Below are positions 32,662-33,451 of a stretch of DNA of 33,451 nt, piece by piece (position 1 is the first letter of the stretch; each line of letters opens with the position of its first letter). The notes under the pieces are model-generated. The model was given only the letters and a program-made list of their open reading frames with translations, was not told the DNA's origin and searched no databases. The stretch lies in contig UQIG01000024.1 of NCBI GenBank assembly GCA_900541135.1, positions 1 to 33,451 on the forward strand, read 5' to 3'. A program made the position numbers and the translations under genes. This stretch comes from an uncultured Collinsella sp. (lineage in GTDB: Bacteria; Actinomycetota; Coriobacteriia; Coriobacteriales; Coriobacteriaceae).

Positions 32662-33405
32662 CTATTCGCTGTCGTCCCCAACGTTTTCGCGGTCATTGGC
32701 AAGCATCGCCGCGCCGGCGACCGTTGTCGCCACGGCGGCGGCAGCGAGCCCGGCGGCAACGCCAGAGCCGTCGCCCGTGTCGGCGAGTTTTCCGGTCGAG
32801 CCCTTGCTCTTGTTGCCGCCGCCGTTCTTGTCGGCGCCGTCTGCGTTGGAACCCGTGCCGCTACCGGTGCCGCCTGCACTGCCCGAGGCCGCTACGGTAA
32901 AGCTTGCGGCTCCATCGCTGGCGAGCGTGTAGCTCTGCGCCGCGTCGCCCAAGAGACCGTTCACGCGCACCCAGTACGTTCCCGCGGTAAATGCCTCGCC
33001 CTCGGCCATCGTCGTTCCCGGAGCGCCGTTCGCGTCGTGCACAAACTCGAGCTGGGCCGTGCAGGCATCGGTTTCGAGCTTGCCCTCGAGTGATGCCGCA
33101 ATCTTGGCGCGCACGTCTTCGCCGGCCTTAAGGCCTTCGAGTCCCTCAAAATGGGGCGTCAGCGCGCGTGGATCGATATCGATGGGCACGGAGCCCCGCA
33201 GCTCCGTAACGGTCTCGTTGCCCAAGGCGTCGACATCCACATATTCGATGGCAAACGCATGGCCCGAAGCTGCCACGTTGAGTACGTTGCTGCTGTCGAC
33301 GAGGCGGAAATGACCCTCGCCAACGGTCTTGCCGTCCTGGAATGAGGCATCGCTCAGCGAGTCGCCGTACGTCATGCGCATGCGGGTCGGGAGATAGTAC
33401 GGGAG
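32662..33405 (-). CDS. C-terminal part of a cell-wall-anchored surface protein (5' end missing)
   Basis: The fragment encodes about 247 residues before the stop and is cut at its 5' end by the end of the genomic sequence. It holds beta-rich segments such as TYWVRVNGLLGDAAQSYTLA, a Gly/Ser/Asn/Lys linker, then LADTG (an LPxTG variant), a hydrophobic Ala/Val-rich stretch, and a short tail NDRENVGDDSE. The order matches sortase-anchored proteins, but the tail is acidic with a single Arg instead of the usual basic cluster. The apparent N-terminus MYKRQ comes from the sequencing adapter and is not protein. Ligand or function unknown. Confidence 0.75.
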   Translation of the reverse strand, partial: LPYYLPTRMRMTYGDSLSDASFQDGKTVGEGHFRLVDSSNVLNVAASGHAFAIEYVDVDALGNETVTELRGSVPIDIDPRALTPHFEGLEGLKAGEDVRAKIAASLEGKLETDACTAQLEFVHDANGAPGTTMAEGEAFTAGTYWVRVNGLLGDAAQSYTLASDGAASFTVAASGSAGGTGSGTGSNADGADKNGGGNKSKGSTGKLADTGDGSGVAAGLAAAAVATTVAGAAMLANDRENVGDDSE

Positions 33406-33451
33406 CTGTCTCTTATACACATCTGACGCTGCCGACGAATAGCCTTGTGTA
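33406..33451. other. Illumina Nextera adapter at the contig end (not genomic)
   Basis: CTGTCTCTTATACACATCT (33406-33424) is the Tn5 mosaic end used in Nextera libraries. GACGCTGCCGACGA (33425-33438) is the Nextera i5-side adapter, ATAGCCTT (33439-33446) has the form of an 8-nt index, and GTGTA (33447-33451) is the first bases of the P5 primer region. The last genomic base is therefore 33405 or slightly earlier. Confidence 0.97.

Noticed and set aside
33406..33420. MYKRQ as the N-terminus of the surface protein
   Set aside because: These codons are Nextera mosaic-end sequence.

Overview
The window is a high-GC chromosomal segment from a Coriobacteriia-type actinomycete, most like Collinsella. 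That placement rests on general resemblance of the proteins, the base composition and the intergenic hairpins; there is no rRNA or other marker to prove it. It is the end of a draft contig: the last 46 bases (33406-33451) are Illumina Nextera adapter, not genome.

Layout. 1-1400: an orphan minus-strand terminator and an M42 metallopeptidase. 1400-4450: mnmA and cysK on the minus strand, divergent from an Rrf2-family regulator with four clustered cysteines. 4450-5500: a small four-helix membrane protein (minus) and a TrpR-like YerC/YecD protein (plus) preceded by a tiny tryptophan-containing ORF. 5650-20000: a long plus-strand DNA-maintenance block with addB-addA, dnaE and a SWIM/SNF2 helicase. 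20100-20500: a superoxide reductase-type protein. 20600-24940: a large pseudoenzyme-like paralogue of glutamine-dependent NAD synthetase, then ruvC-ruvA-ruvB. 25085-26752: fhs. 26900-30700: a single-pass membrane protein with a heptad-like repeat, a CDF metal transporter (minus) and a double zinc-ribbon protein. 30700-33451: a gene-poor stretch with a possible structured RNA, a frameshifted YhcG/DUF1016 nuclease, a small PH-like protein, and the C-terminal part of a surface protein that runs into the adapter.

How the genes work together. AddAB resects double-strand breaks and RuvABC resolves the resulting Holliday junctions, with the replicative polymerase and a Swi2/Snf2 ATPase between them, so about half of the window serves replication and recombination. 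CysK supplies cysteine, the ultimate sulfur source for tRNA 2-thiouridylation by MnmA, and the divergent Rrf2 protein is a plausible sensor of sulfur or Fe-S status. Most intergenic gaps in the DNA-maintenance region carry long, nearly perfect inverted repeats.

The strongest candidate for something undescribed is the 661-residue NAD-synthetase-like protein at 20609-22594. It keeps both folds but has lost all three catalytic residues of the glutaminase and the ATP-binding signature of the synthetase. Also worth a look are the Trp-containing ORF before the TrpR-like gene, a DnaE with an insertion in its PHP domain, an AddB that lacks most Fe-S ligands, and the candidate RNA near 30.8 kb.
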